From a virus, in IMG/VR virus record IMGVR_UViG_3300051212_001973, positions 1-28,487 of that record: DNA of 28,487 bases, one strand, 5' to 3'. Shown here in pieces: positions 9,815-17,127 of this stretch (positions are counted from its first letter, which is position 1; every line of letters begins with the position of its first letter). Made by a program: the position numbers and the translations under genes. The notes below the pieces were generated by a model. It did not search any database, had not been told where the DNA came from, and worked only from the letters and a program-made list of their open reading frames with translations.

Positions 9815-10291
9815 TTACGTAACTGCAAATGTTATTTGCAATCTTGTTGTAGGAACCGATGCTCTTGGTATGCTGTAATCAATCACTATGGTTACAACAC
9901 CTAAACCGGGATCTTGCGCATAAAACGTTTGTGAGCTATCAAATCCTTCCAATTCCACATAAGGCATATATTTGCCAACGGCGTTCATGATTCTTTGCAT
10001 CGCAGCATCATCAAATGCTTCTTTGCCTAGTTCGTATTCAGTAACCAATGGTCCAAGATTTGCCCCGTAATCGTATAAAGCAAGTCTTTCACCCCAGTTA
10101 GTCATAATCAAATCACGTAGATTGTTTTTCATGGTATCACCAACAGTGTAGTGCATACTCAACAATCCGTCGTCACTTGTTCCTAAACGCAATGGTGTAA
10201 CAATACCAATTGGTATAGGAGTTGGTTCTATGGCTCTTTGCTGCGCAGTTAACTCGGCTGATGTAATACCTACACTTTTAAAGCTTATCAT
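9815..10291 (-). CDS. gp25: Baseplate wedge subunit, gp25-like (158 aa)
   Basis: A short protein with the GPW/gp25 family core: PLRLGTSDDGLLSMHYTVGD, then NNLRDLIMTNWGERLALYDYGANLGPLVTEY, in which the conserved 'NLRDLIxTxxGERLxxPDFG' pattern is visible in slightly altered form. A C-terminal strand region (GVVTIVIDYSIPRASVPT) follows. T4 gp25 (132 aa) clamps the wedge core with gp6 and gp53 and is related to the sheath initiator of contractile machines. The extra length lies mainly in the N-terminal leader. The start at ATG 10291 has only a weak ribosome site, 9 bases after the previous stop. A 38-base gap before gp6 holds no hairpin that could be recognised. Confidence 0.92.
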   Translation of the reverse strand: MISFKSVGITSAELTAQQRAIEPTPIPIGIVTPLRLGTSDDGLLSMHYTVGDTMKNNLRDLIMTNWGERLALYDYGANLGPLVTEYELGKEAFDDAAMQRIMNAVGKYMPYVELEGFDSSQTFYAQDPGLGVVTIVIDYSIPRASVPTTRLQITFAVT

Positions 10292-10300
10292 GTTCTATAA

Positions 10301-11086
10301 CTATAGACCAAACAACTTGCGAGCTTCTTGATACCGGCTAACCTCCGATGCCCGCCATTCCGGTGATTCTATTTGAGTTGGAGCTGGTGGCACATTTGCC
10401 GTTGTTGCTCCTTGATTAATTTGCGATTGCAATGCTGTTGTTGCGTTCGAACCTGTGGATGTACCTGCTGGGGCAGCAGTTGCGGTGCTTGCAACAAACT
10501 GATCGAACGTTATGCCAGCAGGTTCACTTGTCATTTCAGTAGAACGTGAATCATTCTGTGAAGAATTTCGTAAGTTTTGTCTGGCTCTTTCTAACTCGCT
10601 GTTTGGAACAATCTCGATATTTCGATCACGAAAGTTATTATAGCTATTAGCTGCTGCTGCTAATGCTTGATTGCTGTTGTCGTTATTCGCAGCGGCCTCG
10701 TCGGCCCTGTTGTTTTCACTTAATGCTTCTTCAATGCAAAGAGAAAAAAATGAACCGATTATTGGCAAAGGATTCAAGATGCTTTTTATAAAACACCATA
10801 TGGCTTTTATGATGGCAAAAGCCATGGCATATGCCATTAGTTTGCGTGGGTCTTGATTTCCGTCTGCTGGTTGCAATATCGCATCTGGCTGAACCTTGAA
10901 CGCTGCGTGAAGACCCTCGCCAAGAGCTCTTGCAGCAAAGTTGACAGGAGCCGGTAAACTACTAACAATTCCCTCGATAACAGCTATTTTTCCTGCTGTT
11001 ATAGCTTTGTTTGTTAGGTCATTAACCAACTTTTGATTTTCTGCGTTTGTTGCTTTATTGTCTCTGATTTCGTCTTCTATAGCCAT
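10301..11086 (-). CDS. Hypothetical protein with hydrophobic segment, tail module (261 aa)
   Basis: Not assigned to a known family. Residues 1-60 are helical and polar to Ala-rich. Residues about 83-117 form a strongly hydrophobic stretch (including FAIIKAIWCFIKSILNPLPI and FFSLC) long enough for one or two membrane passes or a buried helical hairpin. The rest (about 120-261) is Asn/Ala/Thr/Ser-rich and looks disordered until a charged end (SEVSRYQEARKLFGL). No cleavable signal is apparent. It lies between the hub gene and gp25, so it is probably a virion or tail-assembly protein, perhaps one that meets the host membrane during ejection; this is inference. ATG 11086 has no clear Shine-Dalgarno site. 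Confidence 0.75.
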   Translation of the reverse strand: MAIEDEIRDNKATNAENQKLVNDLTNKAITAGKIAVIEGIVSSLPAPVNFAARALGEGLHAAFKVQPDAILQPADGNQDPRKLMAYAMAFAIIKAIWCFIKSILNPLPIIGSFFSLCIEEALSENNRADEAAANNDNSNQALAAAANSYNNFRDRNIEIVPNSELERARQNLRNSSQNDSRSTEMTSEPAGITFDQFVASTATAAPAGTSTGSNATTALQSQINQGATTANVPPAPTQIESPEWRASEVSRYQEARKLFGL

Positions 11087-11117
11087 GTCAGTAAGTAGAG
11101 AGGTAACGTTTTACAAA

Positions 11118-12887
11118 TCATTGCCCAAATATTTTAGTGCTACGGCTTTTGTATACAGCTTGATTTGTTTTGGTTCTAGCATCACGAATAGCGTTCTTGA
11201 GAGTGGTTCGTTTAGCGGCGCTTGCAGTATATAATGGCAGCCAAGCAGAGTTGGGTCCACCATGAACACATACGTTATTAGTAGCTATATTTAAATCATC
11301 AACCAAACCGCTGTAAGCTGTTTGCAATGCATCTATTTGACGCTGCAAGCCTTCAACAACCTTTTTGAACTCACTCCATTTGATGTAAGGCTCTGCACCA
11401 GCAAAAGTGTTTTGATTGCCAACGGACAAAGCATCTGTTGCGCCAGCTTGATTTCTTGGAACATCAGGTGCCGGTGCTTGAGGATTTGCTGGGGCAGGGT
11501 TGGTGTTTATTGCAGCACCACCAAGAAATATTTGCAAACCATCTACTTGAACTCTACCTTCTGGACTCATGTATAGGTAAGCCAAATGATCTGCTGCTGC
11601 GGCTTGTGCGTTCATATCTTCTGGAGTACGATTCTTGCCTTCTTTAAGAATCAACACAGAGCCAGATATCACAGGATCAAGATTGTCTTCTGCTGGAACA
11701 GATCTTCTCGCAATCAATCTTATATGATCGGCTTTAGTTACAACGTATGAAGACCCAACGTTGGCACTTGAAGAACTAAACTGTGTGGGATATAAGCTGT
11801 TAGGAGAATAGTTGATACCAGAAGGTTGTAATGCGTTGTTAACAGCACCTTGATTTGTATTAGCTGTTTTGAAGTTGGTGTCACCCAAAGTTTTCATGCT
11901 CATGTATATGCGGGCAGCATCATGAACAAAATCAGGATCTCCTTCTTTTGTTTGTTCTACCTTGCCATTTAATCGAGGTGCTTTATCAACTTCGTTAAGG
12001 CTTCTTGAGTTTATAATAACAAACGGACTAGTTTTTTTATGCTCTGTAACTGTGCTGTCTGCGGGCGTAAGCAAATAGCGGCTTCGACCTGTTACAAGAT
12101 CAATTGTTCCTGCATAGTTTTTCTGTTCGACTGCTGAACTTGTTACGTAACCCACACGATCTCTGCCCAACATGATAAGAGCATTGTTCATGCCTTGAAT
12201 CACAAACTCTTGTGGACGTTTTGTCCAGCGTGGAACTACCTCATAAGCGTGTTGCAAGCTACCAGAACGTGATTGCTGATATATTGTATCATATGGATTT
12301 GTGTTACTGTCTTGAGGAAGAGTTCGGGTGTTGATAGTGTCGCCACCATTAGGAAAACCCGGAGTATAGCTGGTTCTGTTTAATGATTGACTTGTTCGCT
12401 GTTCTGCGAAATACTCTTGGTTAAATCTTCTATCGTTATGAGTGAAGTTAGGATCTTCGATAGGCAAACCTTCTGGTGTTCTCGTAATCCATTTTCCACC
12501 TTTAAATCCGTATTTTTGAAAGTCTTCGAATACAACAGTAACTTGTTCTCCAACTTGAACAGGAAGCATGAAATGGCTTTGAAAAAATGGAGCAATAAGT
12601 ACTTTGGTTGGTGTTGCATCACTTACACCTTCAGATATAACCGTAGCAATAACGCTGTTTGCAGCTGCTTGATCTATTTCCTCTGGGTTAACTACTAAAC
12701 GTCTTAATCTGTCACGGTCAGCTGTTGACAATTCTTTTGGGTTGTATATGACTTCTTCAACAGTTGCCCGTTGAAAGGTTGGTGGTGAACCAGCCATTTG
12801 GCTGTTCAAGATTAATCTCGTTGGGTCTAACGTCGGCCTTGTTGCACCAGCTAATATTCTTCCAACGTTAACGTTTTCATTAGCCAT
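11118..12887 (-). CDS. gp5: Baseplate hub/spike protein, gp5-like OB-fold (589 aa)
   Basis: Residues about 78-120 (SVIATVISEGVSD, then IAPFFQSHFMLPVQVGEQVTVVF) match the OB-fold of T4 gp5 and VgrG-type spikes, which caps the tail tube and carries the central needle. Later segments such as ADHIRLIARRS, ISGSVLILKEG and YMSPEGRVQVDGLQIFLGG resemble the strand repeats of myovirus hub proteins. A coiled-coil-like stretch (FKKVVEGLQRQIDALQTAYSGL) may drive trimerisation. No lysozyme domain and no clear VxGxxxxx needle repeat is visible, unlike T4 gp5. The start is set by an AGAGGAT site five bases before ATG 12887. It lies two bases after the stop of the 139-aa gene and heads the tail module. Confidence 0.82.
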   Translation of the reverse strand: MANENVNVGRILAGATRPTLDPTRLILNSQMAGSPPTFQRATVEEVIYNPKELSTADRDRLRRLVVNPEEIDQAAANSVIATVISEGVSDATPTKVLIAPFFQSHFMLPVQVGEQVTVVFEDFQKYGFKGGKWITRTPEGLPIEDPNFTHNDRRFNQEYFAEQRTSQSLNRTSYTPGFPNGGDTINTRTLPQDSNTNPYDTIYQQSRSGSLQHAYEVVPRWTKRPQEFVIQGMNNALIMLGRDRVGYVTSSAVEQKNYAGTIDLVTGRSRYLLTPADSTVTEHKKTSPFVIINSRSLNEVDKAPRLNGKVEQTKEGDPDFVHDAARIYMSMKTLGDTNFKTANTNQGAVNNALQPSGINYSPNSLYPTQFSSSSANVGSSYVVTKADHIRLIARRSVPAEDNLDPVISGSVLILKEGKNRTPEDMNAQAAAADHLAYLYMSPEGRVQVDGLQIFLGGAAINTNPAPANPQAPAPDVPRNQAGATDALSVGNQNTFAGAEPYIKWSEFKKVVEGLQRQIDALQTAYSGLVDDLNIATNNVCVHGGPNSAWLPLYTASAAKRTTLKNAIRDARTKTNQAVYKSRSTKIFGQ

Positions 12888-12889
12888 GG

Positions 12890-13309
12890 CTATCCTCTGC
12901 TGTTACGCTTGATTCTATCAAATAGTGCCTTGCTATCTGGTATTTCTTCTGCTTCTTGCTTGTCTTTGGCTTTATAAACCAACTCCGCTAACTTTAATAG
13001 TTGAGTGTTAGCTTTTTCCATACGTTCCATATATTTGGACAAGTGATCGCCATGAATAACATGTTGCTCTGGGTTGCCATGAACTTGCAAATACAAGTCG
13101 GTCCAAATCATGTATGCATTGCGTCGATCAATCAAAGCGTTCTCATAGATTTGCTTCCAAAGCAACTTCAAGCGTTCATCAATACTAGTAATGGAATCGA
13201 GCAGCTCAACAAAGGTCGCTAGGTCTTGATCGGCTTTTTTGATAAGCTGTTGTCCAGATGGATTGTTGTCCATCTGGATTATTTCTTCTTCAAAAGATTG
13301 CGTACTCAT
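12890..13309 (-). CDS. Hypothetical helical protein (139 aa)
   Basis: An acidic-to-neutral, almost wholly helical small protein beginning MSTQSFEEEIIQMDNNPSGQ. A central stretch (IDERLKLLWKQIYENALIDR) and a heptad-like helix (HLSKYMERMEKANTQLLKLA) suggest a compact helical bundle or oligomer. No enzyme motif, zinc site or membrane segment is seen. It overlaps the late sigma gene by ATGA and runs directly into the hub gene. The size and helical character would suit an assembly chaperone or a small terminase-like packaging subunit, but neither can be shown from the sequence. Confidence 0.72.
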   Translation of the reverse strand: MSTQSFEEEIIQMDNNPSGQQLIKKADQDLATFVELLDSITSIDERLKLLWKQIYENALIDRRNAYMIWTDLYLQVHGNPEQHVIHGDHLSKYMERMEKANTQLLKLAELVYKAKDKQEAEEIPDSKALFDRIKRNSRG

Positions 13310-14043
13310 TCTGCTTGCTCATATTCCTGTTTAGACAACTTGTAATGTTTCTTCATTAGAGAAAGCACAACGCTTAATTGTTTGGGCGAAAGAGAAGTTA
13401 TTTCTCTCAAATAAAGCATTACAGCACGTTTGTTAAGAAAATCAAGTTCATTAATGTTGCTGAAAAGTAAGTTGATACCTTTGAGACATTCCATTTCGTT
13501 TTCGGTTACAGCTTTAGCTGCTATCAATTCCAATATCGATTGAATTTTTTGTTTGTTGGTATCATATAATAACGTTTCTTCCGGCGATGGAGAAACACTA
13601 TGATTTTCAATCGTTTCTAAATCGTGTTGAGATAATGCTTCTGTATCATCAATTGATGTAAACACATGTATGTTTCGAACACTTTGTTTGCTCTTGATAA
13701 TCAGCCAGTGTTTTGCAACAACGTTAAAGTAAGAAAAAGCTTTGGTACCTTTGCTAGCATCAAACTTGGTAATCACACCGTAAAGAAACTCAATGCATTC
13801 GTTTTGTAGATCTGCTTTGCTTTCATATTGAATCTGAAAACCATATACGTTGATAAGATTCTCTACAAGTTTGCTAAAAGCTGGAAGAATTTCACGAACG
13901 TATATCTCGTTTCTTTTGGCTGAGTTCGTTTCGGCTTTATAGTCAACAATAGCTTGTTGAGTGTTGGCATTGAAATAAAAATCTTGGGGAGATGCGCCGC
14001 CTTTTGGCTTGCGTTTGATCAGTTTTTTACCGTTAGGAATCAT
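13306..14043 (-). CDS. gp55: Late-transcription sigma factor, gp55-like (245 aa)
   Basis: Sigma-70-like core at residues about 76-118: KADLQNECIEFLYGV, then FDASKGTKAFSYFNVVAKHWLI. This matches region 2 of small phage sigma factors ('fD..kGtkafsYf..v'), which binds RNA polymerase and the -10-type element. The C-terminal part (SLSPKQLSVVLSLMKKHYKLS) could be a helix-turn-helix or clamp-binding tail. T4 gp55 (185 aa) is shorter; the extra length is an N-terminal basic leader and a central insertion. In T4 this protein directs RNA polymerase to TATAAATA late promoters together with the sliding clamp. The gene lies next to the tail genes it would activate. Both neighbours overlap by ATGA. Confidence 0.82.
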   Translation of the reverse strand: MIPNGKKLIKRKPKGGASPQDFYFNANTQQAIVDYKAETNSAKRNEIYVREILPAFSKLVENLINVYGFQIQYESKADLQNECIEFLYGVITKFDASKGTKAFSYFNVVAKHWLIIKSKQSVRNIHVFTSIDDTEALSQHDLETIENHSVSPSPEETLLYDTNKQKIQSILELIAAKAVTENEMECLKGINLLFSNINELDFLNKRAVMLYLREITSLSPKQLSVVLSLMKKHYKLSKQEYEQAE

Positions 14044-14363
14044 TCGTCCTCGTCTTGATCTACAAGCCGTATATAGCGTTGCTTGCTGCGTTGAGTAAAG
14101 TTTTGAATCAGTTTATGAGTTGCTGTTTGGCAAACCTTGACATTTTCCATCGCTTCGTCAACGGCAGCTTTGATTTGTGGATTATCAAAAAACATTGGTG
14201 TTTTAATGATAGCTTCCAAAGCTTTGGCTGTACGCTCATGTACTTCGATAGCTTCAGCAAGATCGTCTTCAAGAATAAAAATAATCTTGGCCCAGCGAAT
14301 TGCATAAAAAGATACAACACAAAGAACTGCCAACAGCAATACTGACAATATATATCCCATCAT
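14040..14363 (-). CDS. Small membrane-anchored helical protein (107 aa)
   Basis: The N-terminal residues about 3-28 (MGYILSVLLLAVLCVVSFYA and onward) form one clear transmembrane helix. The remainder is a soluble helical domain with coiled-coil character and a conserved-looking segment KTPMFFDNPQIKAAVDEAME, ending in an acidic tail (DQDEDE). No cleavage site follows the helix, so it should stay anchored in the inner membrane with the helical part in the cytosol. Two adjacent ATG codons open the frame, with a GAAAG site upstream. It lies between a glycosyltransferase gene and the late sigma gene, overlapping the latter by ATGA. The function is unknown. Confidence 0.75.
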   Translation of the reverse strand: MMGYILSVLLLAVLCVVSFYAIRWAKIIFILEDDLAEAIEVHERTAKALEAIIKTPMFFDNPQIKAAVDEAMENVKVCQTATHKLIQNFTQRSKQRYIRLVDQDEDE

Positions 14364-14365
14364 TA

Positions 14366-15538
14366 TTATTCTTTCAAGTGCTCGTCAAGTAATGATGAAT
14401 AAGTACGTGCTATAGCTTCAAACGAATACAAATCTTTTACTTTTGTTGCGAGCTCGTCGGCCCATTGTTTTGGAATGCTGGCCCCTCCATAAAACTTCTT
14501 CAAACGTTGCTTAACATCTGCCTCTACAGGGATCGCCCATTTTACACCCGGCATAAAGATTTGATTGTCAACTCGGCTTGTTGGGATCGCAGCCAAAGTA
14601 TGATCGATTCCAATAAATCTGCCGTGCTTAAGGAACTCTAAATGACCACTCCAGTTAGTTGCAATCACAGGTAGTCCACATGCTGCTGCTTCTAGAATGG
14701 GCAAACCATAACCTTCGCCGTGAGTAAAAGTTACAAGAGCCTTGATATCTGGATGTGTATATAACCCATGCATTTCTTCATCTGTCATATGACCATGAAG
14801 AAGATAAAACGTTGGTCCGTTTGGTTTCGAAACTTCTCCAACGAGCTTAGAAAAGATACCTGTTACGTTACGCTTGTCGAGTTGGGTTAATGCTCCACTG
14901 TTTGTTTTGATCACAACACCAACATCAGGGCATCCTGTGAAAGTTTCCGCAAGCCACTTCATTGTGTATGGAAGATTCTTACGATCATTTTCTGTGTTGT
15001 TACCTGTTAGTTGCCCAACAACAAGAAAGTTAAACTTGGTTTTCAACCCAAGATCCAACTTAGCTGGTTCACTGGCGAACGCTTCTGGAAATGCTTCCGG
15101 CACCACAATAAGCGGTACCTTTACTTCACCTGAGCTTATAAAAGTTTGCTTTGTAAACTCACTTGGAACAACAACCATATCCATACGATTAATACAGTCG
15201 ATCCAAGCGGGATTGCACTTGTCTGTTTCAACACCGGCAGTTACACCAATGTTGAAGTTACCAAGAAAAGGATTCCATTCGTTTGGAAGTTGAAGTTGAA
15301 CGGTTACATCATAAAAGTTCTTTTTGTTGTTAGCAGCTTGCAAGATTTGGCCGATAAGACCATCCTCAGCTTCTGGATCAACAATAAGATGGCACTTGCC
15401 CCATGAAAGAGGTTCTGTGGTAATATCTAGTTGATGTGTTTCTGTTGCAACACGAAATAACCATTTTGCAATCTGACGAGCGTGAACACCATAGCCAGCG
15501 TGAACCAAAAGTGGAGCTCTAAGTAATACTGATTTCAT
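14366..15538 (-). CDS. GT4-family glycosyltransferase (390 aa)
   Basis: GT-B fold retaining glycosyltransferase of the 'glycosyl transferase group 1' type. The N-terminal glycine loop GYGVHARQIA (residues 15-24) fits the acceptor domain. The C-terminal nucleotide-sugar domain has the classic EX7E motif: E275 and E283 in HGEGYGLPILEAAACGLPVI. No membrane helix is seen, so it should act in the cytosol. Substrate specificity cannot be read from the sequence; the nearby gmd and per genes make a GDP-sugar donor a fair guess. The start has an AGGAAGG site about 10 bases upstream. It follows the other GT4 gene and probably adds a consecutive sugar. Confidence 0.9.
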   Translation of the reverse strand: MKSVLLRAPLLVHAGYGVHARQIAKWLFRVATETHQLDITTEPLSWGKCHLIVDPEAEDGLIGQILQAANNKKNFYDVTVQLQLPNEWNPFLGNFNIGVTAGVETDKCNPAWIDCINRMDMVVVPSEFTKQTFISSGEVKVPLIVVPEAFPEAFASEPAKLDLGLKTKFNFLVVGQLTGNNTENDRKNLPYTMKWLAETFTGCPDVGVVIKTNSGALTQLDKRNVTGIFSKLVGEVSKPNGPTFYLLHGHMTDEEMHGLYTHPDIKALVTFTHGEGYGLPILEAAACGLPVIATNWSGHLEFLKHGRFIGIDHTLAAIPTSRVDNQIFMPGVKWAIPVEADVKQRLKKFYGGASIPKQWADELATKVKDLYSFEAIARTYSSLLDEHLKE

Positions 15539-15556
15539 TGTCTTATAACCTTCCTA

Positions 15557-16873
15557 TCATTTCCCAAATGGTCTAAGTTGTTCACAGGTCCAAGTTTTTG
15601 GCTTGTTTGTTTTCCATTCTGTAATGGTTTTATCCAAGCTTTCATCCCAAGCTTTGATCATGTTGTTGTAATCAAACTCAAAATCACAATATTGTCGAGC
15701 TTTTTCCCCAAGAGCTTTGCGTTCTTCTGGACTCATCTTATAAAGCTTGTAATAAGCTTCAGCAACATCAAGATAGTTAACATGGTCATCATAGATGTAA
15801 GGAACCATTTGTGAACCAACCATTGTACGGGCTGCTGGTTCAATAGCAATACCATTTTCTGAACCGTCACGGTGATCAACAACTTGTCTGGTCAATCCAC
15901 CAGTTTTAAGAGCAATAATAGGCTTCCCAACCATCATGGTTGATAGAGTGGCAAGACCAAAACCTTCTGCCTTAGAAACATTGATAGTGAAATCTGAAAG
16001 ATTATAAAGTGCATTCATGTCATTAAAGTCAACTTTTTGAGTTGAAAACATAACATTGTGTGCGATTCCTAGCATTTCAGAAACAGCAAGAAGATTTGGT
16101 CCTTCTGTATCTTGTGGGTCGGTATGCATGATAAGCATCGCCTTACGATGACCTTCTTCTTTTTCCAGACGATCTAGAAAAACACGGAATCCATTAAGTA
16201 CATCGTTTGGCATTTTGCGGGTAGCATTACGGTTAACCCATGTACCAACAAACCAATCTGCCCTGTCTCCAAAGTTCTTCTTACGGAGTTCTGTTCTTGT
16301 CTGCTCAGGAAAAGGTAAATACACTTGTTTTGGAAAAGCGTGTGGAATATAATTTGTGCGTTCTGGAAAGTGTGGCTTAACAAGCTCAAAAGTTTTGTAT
16401 GAAAGACAATTGATAAGATCTGTTGAGCGGTACCATACGTCGTTAAATGCTGGGTATGGATCATTATCCCAAACGTGCCAATAAGCAATCGGGCAAATTT
16501 GATGAATCTCGTCTTCGATTTCCCAAAGCCACATAAACTGACGTGGATCAGTAAATAGCAAAATGGCATCTGGACGTTCATTGATTAGAAGACTACGAAT
16601 GATATCATGGTTACCAAAACCATCAACAGGTTTGATAACGAAATCTGGATTTACCATAACTGTGTCATAGTTTGGGTGCTTGATTGCCCCACCCAAACAA
16701 CGGAAAGAATATTTCCCTGTGTTCAAAAGACCTTGGATAAGAAATCTTGCTTGAACACCTACTCCACTTGTACACAATGGATGATCCGAAAGCATTAAAA
16801 TCTTGTGTTTGCGTGTTGGCGTGGGGATTGCAACGCTTGGCAAAGAAGTAACTTCTTGAGAGCTGTCTGACAT
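15557..16873 (-). CDS. GT4-like glycosyltransferase with altered EX7E motif (438 aa)
   Basis: GT-B glycosyltransferase beginning MSDSSQEVTSLPSVAIPTPT. An upstream ATG at 16945 would add 24 residues, but ATG 16873 has a GAAAGG ribosome site at ideal spacing and avoids overlap with the preceding remnant gene. The N-terminal domain carries the glycine loop LCTSGVGVQARFLIQGL. The C-terminal domain has KAEGFGLATLSTMMVGKPII, where the second Glu of the GT4 EX7E motif is replaced by Ser. Many GT4 relatives tolerate change there, so it may still be active. No membrane segment is seen. It pairs with the next gene, another GT4, as the last two sugar genes before the phage core. Confidence 0.85.
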   Translation of the reverse strand: MSDSSQEVTSLPSVAIPTPTRKHKILMLSDHPLCTSGVGVQARFLIQGLLNTGKYSFRCLGGAIKHPNYDTVMVNPDFVIKPVDGFGNHDIIRSLLINERPDAILLFTDPRQFMWLWEIEDEIHQICPIAYWHVWDNDPYPAFNDVWYRSTDLINCLSYKTFELVKPHFPERTNYIPHAFPKQVYLPFPEQTRTELRKKNFGDRADWFVGTWVNRNATRKMPNDVLNGFRVFLDRLEKEEGHRKAMLIMHTDPQDTEGPNLLAVSEMLGIAHNVMFSTQKVDFNDMNALYNLSDFTINVSKAEGFGLATLSTMMVGKPIIALKTGGLTRQVVDHRDGSENGIAIEPAARTMVGSQMVPYIYDDHVNYLDVAEAYYKLYKMSPEERKALGEKARQYCDFEFDYNNMIKAWDESLDKTITEWKTNKPKTWTCEQLRPFGK

Positions 16874-16881
16874 TATTATTG

Positions 16882-16887
16882 CCTTTC
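16882..16887 (-). promoter_or_regulatory. Ribosome-binding site that decides the GT4 start
   Basis: GAAAGG on the minus strand, 8 bases before ATG 16873. It supports the internal start over the longer one at 16945. Confidence 0.6.
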
Positions 16888-16928
16888 GAGAGAATTTAGC
16901 TTGCCGGGATACACTACAAATGTTTAGT

Positions 16929-17126
16929 TTAGTAGCCTCTAACATTTGAATAAACAGTCTTAAACCATTCGCATGTTTGTTTTAAGGCTGTATCAAAAGA
17001 AGTATAGTCTCGTTTTGCCCAACTTGTTTTCTCTTTTGATGTAGGAGCGAGAAACGGCTCATTAATCAAGTATGATGCTAAAGCTTTGCCAACCAAACCA
17101 GAGCAACCAGTTATCGATATTGTCAT
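16929..17126 (-). pseudogene. fcl: GDP-L-fucose synthase remnant with internal in-frame deletion (65 aa)
   Basis: A 65-codon open frame whose two halves match opposite ends of a GDP-L-fucose synthase (Fcl/TSTA3 type, normally about 310-320 aa). Residues 1-30 (MTISITGCSGLVGKALASYL, then a stretch ending FLAPTS) carry the Rossmann glycine motif TGCSGLVG. Residues about 38-65 (YTSFDTALKQTCEWF, then NVRGY) match the C-terminal helix of the family ('F-x-P-F-x-x-A-x-x-x-T-x-x-W-F'). About 250 residues, including the catalytic Ser-Tyr-Lys set, are missing. The ATG lies one base after the gmd stop, the normal gmd-fcl arrangement. ATG 17156 is also in frame but lies within gmd. The enzyme cannot be active; a small stable peptide is possible. 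Confidence 0.82.
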
Positions 17127-17127
17127 G

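Noticed and set aside
14055-14345. A 96-codon plus-strand frame opposite the small membrane protein
   Set aside because: It is antisense to a well-supported gene with a clear transmembrane helix and ATGA coupling; no independent support was found.
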